Shown piece by piece: positions 13,863 through 15,510 of a DNA stretch of 15,510 nt. Made by a program: the position numbers and the translations under genes. The stretch lies in the NCBI GenBank assembly GCA_964402115.1, contig CAYOBW010000166.1:1-15510 (forward strand), read 5' to 3'. The first letter of the stretch is position 1; each line of letters begins with the position of its first letter. The stretch is from CAYOBW01 sp964402115. GTDB lineage: Bacteria > Verrucomicrobiota > Kiritimatiellia > UBA8416 > CAYOBW01. Under the pieces are notes generated by a model. That model was not told where the DNA came from and did no database searches. It saw only the letters and a list, made by a program, of their open reading frames with translations.

Positions 13863-15510
13863 TTACTGGCCAGCCCAATCCACGCAGAGCAACTCAGCCT
13901 GCTGGAGCACGGTCTTGACGGCCTCCTCCTGGAGGTCGGGGGGGTAGCCGTATCGGTTCAGGATACGTTTGACCATCACGCGGATGCGGGCGCGGGCGCT
14001 TTCGCGGAGGGTCCAGTCAATGGTCACGCTCTTGCGGACCTGGGTAATGAGTTCGGCGGCAATGACCTTGAGCTTGTCGTCGCCCATGGCCTGCACCGCC
14101 GAGTCATTGGCGGCCAGGGCGTCGTAGAAGGCGACTTCGTCGTCGGTCAGGCCGAGGTCCTCGCCGCGCCTGGTGGCGGCGTCCATCTCCTTGGCGAGCT
14201 TGATGAGTTCCTCGATGACCTGCTGGGTGGCGATGGCGCGGTTGTGGTAGGCGTTGAGCGTCTTCTTGAGCTTCTCGCTGAACAGTTGGGACTGCACGAG
14301 GTTGCGCCGGGCGAAAACCTTCAATTCGTCCTTGAGCAGCTTGGCTAGCAACTCCGCCGCCACGTTCTTGTGCTTGAGGCTGCGCACTTCGGCAAGGAAC
14401 TGGTCGGAGAGGATGCTGATGTCCGGCTTGGGCAGACCGGCGGCGGTGAACACGTCAATGATCTGGCCGTCAGCCACGATGGCTTTCGCGACGAGCTGCC
14501 GGATCGCCAAGTCAATTTGCTCGGGGGTCTTCCGGCTGCCGCCGCCCTGCTTGTTCAATGCGGCCTGGATGGCCTGGAAGAAACTCACGTCGTCGCGGAT
14601 GGCGGTGGCCTCCTCGCTGGCGGCGCAGAGGGCGAAGGCGCGGGAGAGGTCGGAGACTACCTGCACGAAGCGCGCCTTGCCGTCCTCCTGTTCGAGGATG
14701 TGCTGCTGGCCAGCGGGAATGAGGGCCAGGCATTCCGCCGGCGTGCCGGTCGTCCACTTCTTCCAGCGGAATCCGTGGAGCATGTCGCTGGCGATGCCGT
14801 GCTTCTCCAGCATGACGGCGACGGCCTGGCTGGTGTCGTACGTGGGGTCCCCCTGGCCACCGCTCTCGGTGTAGTTGGCAAGGGCGTGCTTGAGTTGGTC
14901 GGCCAGCCCCAGGTAATCCACCACCAGGCCACCGGGCTTGTCGCGGAAGACGCGGTTCACCCGCGCGATGGCCTGCATGAGACCGTGCCCCTGCATGGGC
15001 TTGTCCGCGTACATGGTGTGCAGGCAGGGGGCGTCGAAGCCGGTCAGCCACATGTCGCGCACGATCACGATGCGGAACGGGTCCCTGGCGTCCTTGAAGC
15101 GGGTGGCCAGCTTCCGTCGCCGGTCCTTGTTGCGGATATGCGGTTGCCACTCCGGGCCATCGTCGGCGCTGCCGGTCATGACGACCTTCGCGACGCACCC
15201 TGCGCCCCTCTCGGCTTCCGCGTTGTCATCCCTGGCGCCGGCCCAGGCAGGGCGGAGCTTGATGAGGGCGCGGTAGAGGTCCACGCAGATGCGGCGGCTC
15301 ATACAGACGATCATGGCCTTGCCGTCCATGGCCTCCAGCCGCTTCTCGAAGTGCGTCACCAGGTCGGCGGCGACGAGGGCGATGCGCTTGGGATCGCCCA
15401 CCAGCGCCTCCAGGGCGGCCCACTTCGTCTTGAGCTGCTCCTTGCGGCTCTGTTCCTCGCCCTCGGTGATTTCCTCGAACTCCGCGTCGAGCGTCGGCAG
15501 CGCGGCGGCG
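13863..15510 (-). CDS. hsdR: Type I restriction enzyme HsdR, C-terminal part
   Basis: This is the DNA-translocating and cleaving subunit of a type I restriction-modification system. The frame is open from the right edge to TAA at 13863, about 549 residues, and the N-terminal nuclease and first helicase domain lie outside. A GTG at 15401 is internal: conserved sequence continues upstream of it (EEQSRKEQLKTKWAALEAL). Second helicase-domain motifs are clear: KAMIVCMSRR (15291-15320, motif IV), DMWLTGFDAP (15027-15056, motif V) and QAIARVNRVF (14946-14975, motif VI with its arginines), followed by GGLVVDYLGLADQLKHAL. The rest is the helical C-terminal region (DUF3387-like) that docks on the HsdM/HsdS methylase. 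The fragment shows no frameshift. The gene converges on the polysaccharide cassette and shares no visible regulation with it. HsdM and HsdS are not in the window. Confidence 0.95.
   Translation of the reverse strand, partial: AAALPTLDAEFEEITEGEEQSRKEQLKTKWAALEALVGDPKRIALVAADLVTHFEKRLEAMDGKAMIVCMSRRICVDLYRALIKLRPAWAGARDDNAEAERGAGCVAKVVMTGSADDGPEWQPHIRNKDRRRKLATRFKDARDPFRIVIVRDMWLTGFDAPCLHTMYADKPMQGHGLMQAIARVNRVFRDKPGGLVVDYLGLADQLKHALANYTESGGQGDPTYDTSQAVAVMLEKHGIASDMLHGFRWKKWTTGTPAECLALIPAGQQHILEQEDGKARFVQVVSDLSRAFALCAASEEATAIRDDVSFFQAIQAALNKQGGGSRKTPEQIDLAIRQLVAKAIVADGQIIDVFTAAGLPKPDISILSDQFLAEVRSLKHKNVAAELLAKLLKDELKVFARRNLVQSQLFSEKLKKTLNAYHNRAIATQQVIEELIKLAKEMDAATRRGEDLGLTDDEVAFYDALAANDSAVQAMGDDKLKVIAAELITQVRKSVTIDWTLRESARARIRVMVKRILNRYGYPPDLQEEAVKTVLQQAELLCVDWAGQ

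Overview
The window is GC-rich DNA and looks like a chromosomal segment from a Gram-negative bacterium of the PVC superphylum (Verrucomicrobiota, Kiritimatiellota or Lentisphaerota). Three things suggest this: a lipoprotein secretin, which implies an outer membrane; a pseudopilin of the style common in those groups (FTLIEMLTVVAIIGMLAG followed by an ARERGRQARCKNNLKQ-like helix); and a PilO-like protein whose layout recalls Akkermansia Amuc_1100. This placement is an inference from protein style and was not searched.

Positions 1-7355, minus strand: a six-gene operon for a type IV pilus / type II secretion-like machine. In transcription order it encodes a pseudopilin with an EF-hand-like loop, a lipidated secretin with a poly-Asn insert and a long Pro/Ala/Val tail, a PilM-PilN fusion, a PilO-like protein, a PilP/GspC-like protein, and the assembly ATPase PilB/GspE, which is cut by the left edge just after its Walker A motif. 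From the secretin onward the reading frames are close or overlapping (gaps of 48, -1, 4 and 9 nt). The inner-membrane platform protein (PilC/GspF), the prepilin peptidase and any retraction ATPase are not in the window.

Positions 7356-7551: a divergent control region. It contains a perfect 11-bp inverted repeat (7380-7390 and 7487-7497). Each arm presents the same CTATCTTCACA towards the gene it precedes, which suggests paired -10 elements or a shared operator.

Positions 7552-13723, plus strand: a four-gene envelope-polysaccharide cassette. It holds a secreted protein with PA14-like and PKD-like regions and a C-terminal SGNH-hydrolase-like domain that has lost its key residues; a processive family 2 glycosyltransferase; a multi-pass membrane protein that may be a GT-C-type transferase; and a membrane-anchored Gln/Ala-rich coiled-coil protein. 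The last three genes are joined by ATGA stop/start overlaps.

Positions 13863-15510, minus strand: the C-terminal part of a type I restriction endonuclease subunit (HsdR) that converges on the polysaccharide cassette and is probably unrelated to it. The most interesting unit is the secretion/pilus operon paired with the polysaccharide cassette across one symmetric promoter region. No RNA genes, CRISPR arrays or insertion sequences were recognised.
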